This document shows, one piece after another, positions 36,640-45,696 of a stretch of DNA of 64,000 nucleotides. A program made the position numbers and the translations under genes. Every line of letters begins with the position of its first letter. The stretch's first letter is position 1. Source of the stretch: Flaccisagitta enflata (Eukaryota > Chaetognatha > Sagittoidea > Aphragmophora). Below the pieces are notes generated by a model, which saw only the letters and a program-made list of their open reading frames with translations, was not told the origin of the DNA and ran no database searches. The stretch is taken from assembly GCA_965153355.1 (NCBI GenBank), contig OZ231126.1, positions 96,038,001 through 96,102,000 of the forward strand, given 5' to 3'.

Positions 36640-37300
36640 AAGTATGGTTTAAGTCTGGTTTAAGTCTGGTTTAAGTCTGGTATAAGTATGGTTAAAGTCT
36701 GGTTTAAGTATGGTTTAAGACTGGTTCATGTCTGATTAATGTCTGGTTTAGGTCTGGGTTAGGTCTGGTTTAGGTCTGGTGTATGTCTGGTTTTTGTCTG
36801 GTTTATGTTTGATTTAGGTCTGACTTAGGTCTGGTTTCGGTCTGGTTTTGGTCTGGTTTTGGTTTGGTTTCATTCTGATTTGAGTCTGGTTTGAGTCTGG
36901 TTTGAGTCTGGTTTGAGTCTGGTTTGAGTCTGGTTTGAGCCTGGTTTGAGCCTGGTTTGAGCCTGGTTTGAGCCTGGTTTGAGCCTAGTTTGAGCCTGGT
37001 TTGAGTCTGGTTTGAGTCTGGTTTGAGTCTGGTTTGAGTCTGGTTTGAGTCTGGTTTGAGTCTGGATTGAGTCTGGATTGAGTCTGGATTGAGTCTGGTT
37101 TTGGTCTGGTTTAGGTCTGGCTTAAATCTGGTTTATGTCTGGTTTATGTCTGGTTCATGTCTGATTTAGGTCTGTATTTGGTCTGGTTTAATTCTGGTTT
37201 GAGTCAGGTTTGAGTCTGGTTTGAGTCTGGTTTGAGTCTGGTTTGAGTCTGGTTTGAGTCTGGTTTGAGTCTGGTTTGGGTCTGTTTTGGGTTGCGTTTA
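36640..37300. repeat. 11-bp minisatellite, GAGTCTGGTTT unit
   Basis: About 55 units grouped in runs of GAGTCTGGTTT, GAGCCTGGTTT and TAGGTCTGGTT, which indicates local spreading of variants. Confidence 0.95.
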
Positions 37301-38620
37301 AGTCTGATTTTCGATAAAAAGATACAATAAGGAGTCAGGTCAGTTCAGTTATTTTTGTCCTGCACGCGACTTATAGGTGTTGGCCTTGTTTATCCAAAAT
37401 TGACCAATTTGCAAAAAAAATTGATTTTTTTTGCACCTGCTTCTACAGTCTCTAAAATTTTTTGAGAGGAATATCGATCAAAAATTTTTTTACCATCAGC
37501 TAGAACAGGAAAAACTCTTCAATTTGATCACCAATTTTATGCAGATTGGTCCATCCAAAGCCGCGAAATATTGAAGTTTGTGGAAAATGTCAAAATCGCC
37601 ACTGAAATTGAAGCTGCCATTTTCCCTTTAAACCCTTTCATCTTTGAAATGCTCTCAAATCAAAATGAAAAATGATAGAAACATGCGGATTGCACCACTA
37701 GTGAGATCTTGAGCTCTAGTTTTATAATCTCATGGATTTTAGGTTTGATTTCTAAGGCTAAGTAGCCCAATTTGGCAGCCAATATGACCTAAATTTGACA
37801 TTTTTACCACAACCACCATCAAGTTATGATCAAAATATCAAATCTGGCACCTCTAAATCACGGAGAAAAGTCATATAGCGAGTAGTTTTCAACAGTATAG
37901 ACATAGTCTGTTTAAAAAAGCTGCAGGCTGGGGTGTTCAATTGATTTGATGCAAAAACCATTGGCCCTATTAGGGATCTCCACCGACCGAATGAGGCCTC
38001 CAATGAAATTAATAGGGTAAGTAAATTTGATTATTCTCTTTCATTTGGCGCCAAGCAGAATGCTCTATGGTAAATATTTTTCGCGCTATGATTTTTTAAA
38101 GATTTATTTATGAAAAATTCAAATAGATTTTTTTTTTATTTTTTACGATTTTGTGTAGGATCAATAAAGGAGTGTATTTATGTTTATGTGAGCATGCAAA
38201 TACAAAAAGACATGTTTATGAGCACAGCTGCTCATCTGTGAGGGCGTTTTTGAGCGTTTTAGCTTATTTAGCTCACTTAGCTCAGTCTATTCTTTCTGAT
38301 TTCGAATATGATAAATGACTAAATATTTTCATACTTGCTTAAGCAAGCAATTAAAAAAACAAGTCAGTGAGCAGAGCTGCTCATCTGTGCCAGCGTTTTT
38401 AAGTATTCTAGCTCATTTAGCTCATTTAGCTTGCTCTTTTTCTCTGATTTTGAATAGGATAGATAAATTAATGTTTTCATTTAAGCATGCAAGTACAAGG
38501 AAGCATATCAGTGAGCAAAGCTGATTGTCTGATTGAATTATTTTGAATATTTTAGCTCATCTAGCTCATTTGGCTCAGTCCTGATTTTCAATGCAATCAA
38601 TACATAAAATTGTTTTTGAT

Positions 38621-39015
38621 TCAATTTAATAAAAAAAAAAGATTTCAATAACTGAAGATGAAAGCATGGTGAAAATTGACCACTGCTTATGACTTTTTTC
38701 CTCACGGCGACAGCCGCCATTACTGGTAACCGAGAAAAAGGAACTACAAACCTCCCCACCCTCATGTTTACTCGCAAATCGGTCTTGGAAGTGTTTGTCC
38801 CGTCAGTAACCAAGTCGAGAGTAATACAGTTAAAAACCTTTCCAACGAAGCCCGAGGGAACCTGGTATTTTTTCGTTACAGGCAAATTTCACTGTAGCCA
38901 TAGAGAAATAATTGCTAGTAACATAGTAGCACAGACAACCATCAGAATGTTTTGTTCATTTAGAAAGACAACATAAAAGTAACGCGATACAAAATGGCAT
39001 ATGATCGCGTAAACA
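38621..39015. other. unassigned segment of balanced composition
   Basis: 38690-38890 is less AT-rich than its surroundings and open on both strands (plus frame 38689-38976, minus frame 38538-38885), but neither translation resembles a protein I know. It could be a captured low-copy fragment. Confidence 0.35.
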
Positions 39016-39017
39016 CA

Positions 39018-39110
<93 letters not shown>
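39016..39110. repeat. (CA)n microsatellite
   Basis: Pure CA run of about 95 bp. Confidence 0.97.
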
Positions 39111-39112
<2 letters not shown>

Positions 39113-39164
39113 CCTCCCTGTCTCTAGGATCGCCTTATTTCTCTTTCTTTCTTTTCATCCTTTC

Positions 39165-39375
39165 TCTCTCCTTCCTTTATTTGTTTCTTTCTTTCTTTGT
39201 TTCTTTCTTTCTTCCTTCCTTGCTTCCGTCGTTCCTTCCTTCCTTCCTTCCTTCCTTCCTTCCTTCCTTCCTTCCTTCCTTCCTTTCTTACCCGCTGTTA
39301 AAAAAATTCTCTCTCTTCTTCCTTCCTTCCTTCCTTCCTTCCTTCCTTCCTTCCTTCCTTCCTTCCTTTCTTACT
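39165..39375. repeat. (CCTT)n microsatellite, two blocks
   Basis: CTTT/CTTC-type units to 39230, CCTT at 39233-39288, a 30-bp spacer, then CCTT at 39318-39368. Confidence 0.95.
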
Positions 39376-39643
39376 CTCCATGAAAAATTCGTAACACGTC
39401 ACACATAAATTTCATTTTCACTGAAAAATACTTTGTTCAGGCGATTTTTTGTTAGACACAGTTCGTTGTTGGCGATTTTTTTAACAAAGAATCTAAAGAA
39501 AGAATGATGGGACTTTCAAAGATATTCGTTAGAGGCGGAATTTCGTAAGAAACGTGTTCGTTAGAATGATTTTCTTCTGTAGATCAAATAAACTAAATAG
39601 CGCTGTCAACAGTCGAACACCTCGCCCTACCAATCATTCTAAC
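39376..39643. other. unassigned spacer
   Basis: A loosely repeated GTTAGA/GCGATTTTTT/AACAAA theme (39437-39480 and 39525-39575) but no definable repeat or gene. Confidence 0.4.
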
Positions 39644-39818
39644 AAACAGGGCCGGATATTCAGCTTACCTAGTCGCGTGCAGGTGGGCAGGAGCAGTGCT
39701 GGCGAACGTCACTAGGGCATTTGGGCAGGAGCTGTACGCTCAAAAAGCTCAAAAGGGGACCAACCGACCGACGGACCGACATAGCGGGGTGTAGAGTCGC
39801 GTAGCACGCGACTAAAAA
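39644..39818 (+). repeat. family A element, full copy
   Basis: ACAGGGCCGGATATTCAGCT start, AGTCGCGTGCAGGTGGGC, GTCACTAGGGCATTTGGGC, CTCAAAAAGCTCAAAAGG, CGAC tract and hairpin AGTCGCGTAGCACGCGACT followed by AAAAA. Confidence 0.93.
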
Positions 39819-40155
39819 GACGGAGGCATCTTTGAGAAAACCAAATCAACCTACCAATGGTAGGCTACCACCGACAATTTCATAGACAACAGCAATCAGC
39901 TAAATCATTCAAACAACGCCATGGGCAATTGCTTTATCACAGATACAACTTTCTTTCTATTCTTTGTTTTCCCTCTAGTAGGAAGAAATGTTTACAAATG
40001 AGGGTGATATAAGCCGGTTAACCGGCAAGTCAGCATTGCTTTGTTTTTATTACCCACCACTCTTGTTCCCGGGTGTTTTGGTAAAACGAGCGACAACAAT
40101 CAACGTTGTAAAATAAAATGTTTGATTGTTTTGTTACTTTGGGGCAGATGATACT
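39819..40155. other. unassigned spacer
   Basis: No gene recognised; contains the palindrome GCCGGTTAACCGGC near 40013-40027. Confidence 0.4.
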
Positions 40156-40222
40156 CTGAGGGCGCGTTTGTTGTGACGAAAATAGTCGCGATTATTTCCG
40201 TTAATCGCGTTTACTGCCTCAT
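40156..40222. mobile_element. Harbinger-like end fragment, family H
   Basis: AGGGCGCGTTTGTTGTGACG, AAAATAGTCGCGATTATTTC and TTAATCGCGTTTAC match the left end of the copy at 57914-58186. Cut off by the family B element starting at 40246. Confidence 0.6.
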
Positions 40223-40245
40223 GCTGATTTTTTTTTTTAGTTTTT

Positions 40246-40687
40246 GGGCAACGGCTCCGATGGGGCCGATGACCTATGCTTTCACACACAGGAAAAATTT
40301 CTCTTTATTCTAATTCTCTCCCTTCTCTGTCCCTCCACCCCCTTTGAGACTTATATTTCAGCCTTGAGGCTCAAATCCTGGTCTTGAGGCCCAAATCCCA
40401 GCCTCTAGGTCTAAATTCTAGACTCAAGGCCCAAATCTTAGCCTGGAGTTGCAAATCTCTGCCACAAAGCTCAAATCCTGGTCTTGATGCTCACATCCCA
40501 GCCTCAAGGCTCAAATCTCAGCAAGTTGGCTCAAATCACAGCCTCCAGACTCAAATCCTAGTCTCGAGGCCCAAATACCAGCCTCAAGGCCTGGGGCCGC
40601 CCACGCCCTCTCACCATCACACATCCATACACACTGACATAGGGGCTTATGGGTACCGCTGACTGTCTGGCGCTTTTGCGACTATTT
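40246..40687. repeat. family B subtype II, full copy
   Basis: After a TTTTT run: GGGCAACGGCTCCGATGGGG, CCGATGACCTATGCTTTCAC, ACACAGGAAAAATTTCTC, an array of CAAATCCCAGCCTCAAGGCT units (about 20 bp), CTGGGGCCGCCCACGCCCTC, GGGTACCGCTGACTGTCTGG and the tail CGCTTTTGCGACTATT. Confidence 0.82.
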
Positions 40688-40779
40688 TGAATCTACATTG
40701 ATCAAGAGTCAACTTGATATTTTCAACTTGGACAATATTTGCATTTGCAGCGTGGAGCTAGGTATAGTTCTAAAAATAG

Positions 40780-40823
40780 ATAACGCCAGGCGCACCATCT
40801 TGGCCCGTGTATCCGACCTTGTT
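40780..40823 (-). repeat. family A distal end fragment
   Basis: GCACCATCTTGGCCCGTGTATCC and GACCTTGTT match the A distal end; no tetranucleotide or hairpin is nearby. Confidence 0.5.
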
Positions 40824-40847
40824 AAATGAACTTTCCCAGAGACAGAG

Positions 40848-41555
40848 ACACAGACAGTCACACAGACAGACACACAGACAGACAAACAGACAGGTACAAA
40901 GACAGACACACAGACAGAAAGACACACAGACAGGGAGACACACAGACCGATAGACACACATACACACAGACATACAGACACACAGACAGACACATAGACA
41001 GACAGACACACAGACAGACAGACACACAGACAGACAGACACACAGACAGACAGACACAAAGACAGACACACAGACACACAGATTGACAATCACACAGTAA
41101 CACAGACATACAAACACACAGACAGACAGACATACAGACAGAGAAACACACAGACAGACAGACACACAGACACATACACACACACACAGACACACACAGA
41201 GACAGAAAGACAGAAAGACAGACACACAGACACACAGACACACAGACAAACAGACAGACAGTCACACAGACACACAGACAGACACACAGACAGAAACACA
41301 GACAGACAGACACACACACACAGACACACAGACAGACACACAGACAGACACACATACAATCACACATACAGACACACAGAGTGACAAACTGATGGAAACA
41401 AAGACGGACACACAGACGGACACACTGATGGACACACACAGACACACAGATAGACACACACACAGACAGACCCACAGATGGACACGCAGACAGACACACA
41501 GACAGAAACACAGACAGAAATACAGACGAACACTCAGATGGACACACAGATGGAC
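40848..41555. repeat. degenerate (ACAG)n/(ACAC)n microsatellite
   Basis: About 700 bp of CAGACA and CACACAGA words with many single-base variants; frames read SVCLSVCL repeats. Confidence 0.95.
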
Positions 41556-41634
41556 ACTAGCTTGTACCTAAATGACTAAAAGCAATAAAATCCTACCGGA
41601 AGGTGTAGAATCGTGTAAAATTGTGGGAGAGAAG

Positions 41635-41694
41635 AAAAGAAAGAAAGAAAGAAAGAAAAAAAGACAGAAAGAAAGAAAGAAAGAAAGAAAGAAA

Positions 41695-41792
<98 letters not shown>

Positions 41793-41825
41793 GAGAAAGA
41801 AAAAGAGAAAGAAAAAAAGATAGAT
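41635..41825. repeat. (AAAG)n microsatellite
   Basis: About 190 bp of GAAA with few variants. Confidence 0.97.
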
Positions 41826-42063
41826 AAGAAAAAAAGAGAGAAAAAAAAGAAAGCAGGAAAAATCGAGAAGAGGAAGCCAAAATGGTATTAACTGCATAAT
41901 GGAGAAAGAAAGAATGAATAAAGAAACCCAATAGAAGTGAAGATGAACACTTGAAGCTGCACAGTAACCCATGTCTGCTCCTGTATGACATCCAGCATCG
42001 ACACTAGGATGTGACTACTTTCACATTACTGCTGCCCAAATACTTGGTTAGCCTTCTTTATCA

Positions 42064-42116
42064 CCACCTCTGCCCACCTGCACGCAACTTGGGTAGCTGT
42101 GTATCCAGCCTTGTTT
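42064..42116 (-). repeat. family A distal end, truncated
   Basis: CCTCTGCCCACCTGCACGCA, CTTGGGTAGCTGTGTATCCA and GCCTTGTTT; head-to-head with the copy at 42133. Confidence 0.85.
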
Positions 42117-42132
42117 CACAAATAGTCATGGA

Positions 42133-42335
42133 AAACAAGGCCGGATACACGGCTACCCCAGTCGCATGTGGGTGGGCAGGGGCAGTGATGGAGAAATAAA
42201 TCATTTGGGCAGGAACAGTAGGCTCAAAAAGCTGAAAGACGCCGAAAAAGTAGAAAGGGGACCACCGACTGACCAACCAATCCACTGACGGACCGACATA
42301 GCGGGGTGTAGAGTCACGTAGCACGCAACTAAAAA
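42133..42335 (+). repeat. family A element, full copy
   Basis: ACAAGGCCGGATACACGGCT, AGTCGCATGTGGGTGGGC, AAATCATTTGGGCAGGAAC, GACGCCGAAAAAGTAGAAA, CGAC/CAACC tract, hairpin AGTCACGTAGCACGCAACT followed by AAAAA. Confidence 0.93.
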
Positions 42336-42440
42336 TCATCCACATTTTGATGTAGCATGTAATGGAGGAATAAGGACTTTTTTGCCAGTTTTTTTTTTGG
42401 GAAGACGGGTGTCATCTGCAATCAGTTTTGGCATAACTTA

Positions 42441-43044
42441 CAGGGTGAACAACCTCAAGTGGGGGAAAGTAAAAGCTAATTCCTCTTAAACTACTCCTGA
42501 TATTCAAAATCTGAAAGTTGCCCCTGGTAGGGAATTGCCTGACGTTTGTTTCTTTTGCTTTGGTTTGTAAGAAATGAGAAATCGAAGCAGTTGAGAAGAT
42601 GCGACCAAAATTGTGAAGGTTTCTCTCCATCCACAGAAAAAGTGTTTTTTTGATTCTAAATCAAACGAGCGTTTCAGACATGGAAATGCCATGGCAATAA
42701 AAAATTGGATGGAAAAACTAAAACACATTTATGGTGCTTCAGTTTGAGACCAAGATCATAATTTTGGGTCCATTTATGGAGAATTTGTAGACGAAAGAGT
42801 GAAAAAACACCATGTTCAAGTTTCAAGGAAATCAGGTCAGAAAACCATTTTTAAGAAACTTTCATTTTTGGATTTTTCATTGATTTTAGTGTAACTTCTA
42901 AAGTATTTGAGCTACTGACATCTGCTTTGGCTCATATAAAACGTCAGGTAATTCTTTGCATCACTGCAAAAGATGAAGTGTGAGATTCTGGTAGTTTTGC
43001 AATGCTCAGCTTTTACTTTCCCCCACTTGAGCTTGTTCACCGTG
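42441..43044. mobile_element. MITE with TA duplications, 604 bp
   Basis: Left CAGGGTGAACAACCTCAAGT and right (reversed) CACGGTGAACAAGCTCAAGT, both continuing GGGGGAAAGTAAAAGCT: about 37 bp of inverted repeat with two mismatches. TA on both sides (42439-42440, 43045-43046) supports Tc1/mariner. No transposase trace in the interior, which contains GTAACTTCTAAAG-like AT-rich sequence. Confidence 0.85.
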
Positions 43045-43309
43045 TATAATGGTGTGAAATGTCCAACTTTTTTTTTCACAATTTAGCTGTTGTGGAAGAG
43101 AAATTAGATGCTGCTGATGATGATGATGATAAACGGGATGCACAATTTTTTCGTAGTAGTGTTGATGTAGTGTGTAATGCTGGATTTTGGATTTCTGTTG
43201 TTGTGCACTGTGCTTTTAAAACTAAATCTTAATAAAAAGTTACATTACAGTGCAGTGGGTTTTTCCGCGGTTTTGTACAATATTAGAGTGTAATGATATG
43301 TAACTGGTA

Positions 43310-44212
43310 AAAACAAAATCATTCCCTGAGCGCTTTTTGAGTAATCTTAAAAATAAGAATAAATTAGAGTGATTTTCAATGCAGATTCTACTGAGGTGTG
43401 TTGACTCATTTTTTGATTTGATATTGTTTATCTATGCAAAATTCCCTTTCATTTGATAGGTCGCACTCCATACTTTTGCAAAGAATAGAATTTTTTTTTT
43501 TGTCACTGTTACAAAAAAGTAACTGTGGTTCAGAAAAAAGAAAACTTTATTTTGAGATCAAACCCTATACAGTCTATGGACAAAACGAGGAGAGTAGATT
43601 TTGCTGATCACCGGTATGATGCTTATGCGTAGTTTATTTCAAAATGTAGGCTTGTAATTACCTTGTAGAAAATTACTGAGGACTGAAAGAAACTAATGGA
43701 AGAACGATTACTACAGGGAGGCCATGTAAAATCATAAAAAGAACTTCTTTTTAATTGAAAGCAAAAGTTGGCATGCAGTCACCCCTGGGACTTGGGACCT
43801 CCATCTGGGCTAAGATTGACCCCCTCTGGCCGACCTTGCGACATGATGGCAATATTTGCTTTCAATCATGAAGAAACTTCTTTCATGATTTTACATGGCC
43901 TCCCTGTAGTAATCGTTCTTGCGTTAGTTTCTTTCAGTCCTCAGTAATTTTCTATGAGGTAATTACAAGCCTACATTTTAAAACAAACTACAACTAAGCA
44001 TGATAATGGTGATCAGCAAAATCTACTCTCCTCGTTTTGTCCATAGACTGTATAGTGTGACTTATCAAATGAAAGGGAATTTTGCATAGAATAACGATAT
44101 GGAATTAAAAAATGAGTCAATACAACTCAGTAGAATCTGCATAAAAAATGGATTTAATCTATCTATAAATTGAAGATTATTCAAAAAGCCCTCAGGGAAT
44201 TATTTTATTTTT
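43310..44212. mobile_element. fold-back element, family D copy 2
   Basis: Outer arms AAAATCATTCCCTGAGCGCT and (reversed) AAAATAATTCCCTGAGGGCT, inner words AATTCCCTTTCATTTGATAG, CTATACAGTCTATGGACAAA and GTAATTACCTTGTAGAAAAT all inverted about a spacer at 43765-43860. It is an older or different subfamily of the element at 6383-7006, sharing the inner word but not the outer arms. No coding region. Confidence 0.85.
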
Positions 44213-44373
44213 GCTCGTTATACGTTAGTACTCCCCAATACTACACAAACACGCAGAAAAACTCACTGTTATGTTTCTTTTCACTCAGAATTTTTTTGGA
44301 AGAACAGTGTGTGGAAGAGGAACGGCATATATGGTTGGTCTTGGCAAAGTGTGTAATGCATTACCATAATATT

Positions 44374-45183
44374 TGGGAAAAAGGTTGAAGTCAGTCTTCA
44401 ACTTTTTGACATATTCGAGAGAAATAGGGTTTTCATTTTCTTATGAGGAAGTTGGGGCTCTCAACCAAGCGAGTAAGCCCTCCAATGAAATTGATAGGGT
44501 AAGTAAATTGGATAATTCTCTTTCATTTGGCGTCAAGCGACAAATATTTTTTACGTTATGGATTTTTTAAAGGCATTTTGTGCGCAGTGAGAATTGATCA
44601 AGAATGGTTTATTACGAATGGAGATGATAACGGCAATCACAAAAGATGTCGAAAATTCTGGTTCATTTCTTTTCTTTCTTTTTATTTTGCGCATGTAAAT
44701 CTCCATTTGTAATAAACCATTCTTGTTTTTGCATTATGATTTTTAAAAGATTTATTTTCAAAAAATTCAAATTGAATTTTTTTCAATTTTCTTTCATTTT
44801 GTGTAGGATCAATAAAGGAGTGTATCTAAGTTTGTTTGAGCAAGCAAATACAAGAAAACATATTTATGAGCATAGCTGCTCATCTGTGAGGGTGATTTTG
44901 AGCATTTTAGCTCATTTAGCTCACTTAGCTCAGTCTTTTTTTTTTTCTGATTTCAAATGCAATAAATGAGCAAATATATTGATAGATGTTTAAGCAAGCA
45001 AATACAAGAAAGGATGTCAGTGAGCAGAGCTGCTCATCTGTGAGGGTGTTTTACTGTTTTTAAGTATTCTTGCTCATTTAGCTCATTAAGCTCATTTAGC
45101 TTGCTCTTTTTTTCTGTTTTCAAAACAGATAAATAAATGTTTTGATTTAAGCATGCAAATACAAGAAACCATGTCAGTAAGCG
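44374..45183 (+). repeat. family C element, copy 4
   Basis: Starts with hairpin AAGGTTGAAG-TCAGT-CTTCAACTTT, where both arms differ from copy 1 (GTCGAAG/CTTCGAC) and still pair. A 200-bp segment at about 44560-44740 has an extra inverted repeat (AATGGTTTATTACGAATGG and its near complement). Then three tandem units with ATGCAAATACAAGAAA. Confidence 0.85.
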
Positions 45184-45300
45184 GGTTGTCCTCCTTCCTC
45201 TACTCCTATGTCTGTCCATCCCCTCCCTTTTGAGGCTCAAATCCCAGCCTTGATGACCAAATTCTAGATGAATTTTCCCTATAGCCAAAGGTGCCTAATT
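45184..45300. repeat. family B subtype II fragment
   Basis: GTCCATCCCCTCCCTTTTGA, GGCTCAAATCCCAGCCTTGA and GATGAATTTTCCCTAT resemble the array and edge of the copy at 40246-40687; no complete end. Confidence 0.5.
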
Positions 45301-45583
45301 ATCAGGAAAAAAGTCGAAGTCAGTCTTTGACTTTTTGACAAATTTGAGAGAAACATGGTTCTCATTTTCTTATTTGAAAGTTTTGGCTCTCAATCAACCA
45401 AATGGGTCCTCAAACAAAAGAAAGGGTAAGTAACTTTGATAATTCTCTTTCATTTGGCGCCAAGCAGAATGTTCTATGACAAATATTTTTCGCGCTATGA
45501 TTTTTTAAAGATTTATTTACAAAAAAATTCAAAATAATTTTTTTTATTTATTATGATTTTAAGTAGGATAAATAAAAACCATC
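45301..45583 (+). repeat. family C element, copy 5, truncated
   Basis: AAAAAGTCGAAGTCAGTCTT TGACTTTTTG start, then blocks to AAGTAGGATAAATAAA. It is cut by the family A element that carries the 81-bp array. Confidence 0.82.
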
Positions 45584-45696
45584 TTTTTTTTAGTCGCGTG
45601 CTCGCGACTCTACACCCCGCTTTGTCGGTCCGTCCGTCCGTCCGTCCGTCCGTCCGTCCGTCCGTCCGTCCGTCCGTCCGTCCGTCCGTCCGTCCC

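Larger units (their letters stand above)
35879..37391 (-). repeat. family A insertion in the fold-back arm, swollen by minisatellites
   Basis: Starts ACTCTACAACCCGCTCCGTC, has a GTCG/GTTG tract and GTAACACTTAGC. After about 1.4 kb of minisatellite it ends CCTGCACGCGACTTATAGGT and TTGGCCTTGTTT. The hairpin itself is deleted. The other arm of the palindrome gives the empty site: GGCCTAATTTTT-CATCCAAAA, so the insertion lies directly after a T5 run and has no target duplication. Confidence 0.85.
34995..37969. mobile_element. fold-back hAT-type element with nested family A insertion
   Basis: Ends TAGGGCCAACAGTTTTTGCA and, reversed on the right, TAGGGCCAATGGTTTTTGCA. Flanked by TTGGGGAT (34987-34994) and TTAGGGAT (37970-37977), an 8-bp duplication with one mismatch. 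The left arm is 34995 to about 35728. The right arm is about 35735-35880 plus 37392-37969, interrupted by a 1.5-kb family A insertion. Without that, the element is a nearly loop-free palindrome of about 1.46 kb. No transposase. Interior words (GAGCTCAAGATCTCACTAGT, GGTGCAATCCGCATGTTTCT, TAGCTGATGGTAAA) are shared with the transposon at 22351-25407, so the two are related. TAGGG ends and 8-bp duplication fit hAT. Confidence 0.88.
34927..38620 (+). repeat. family C element, copy 3, split by a fold-back transposon
   Basis: TCGGGAAAAAACTTTTTGAC through GGGAAGTTGGGGAT (34994), then the insertion (34995-37969) with its target duplication. The copy resumes AGGGATCTCCACCGACCGAA and runs to about 38620 with three tandem units. 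The intact junction GAAGTTGGGGATCTCC is present in copy 1 at about 33635. Confidence 0.88.

Noticed and set aside
42412-42728. Minus-strand ORFs over the 42.4-43.0 kb MITE as transposase remnant
   Set aside because: The translations show no transposase motif, unlike the tail at 31591.
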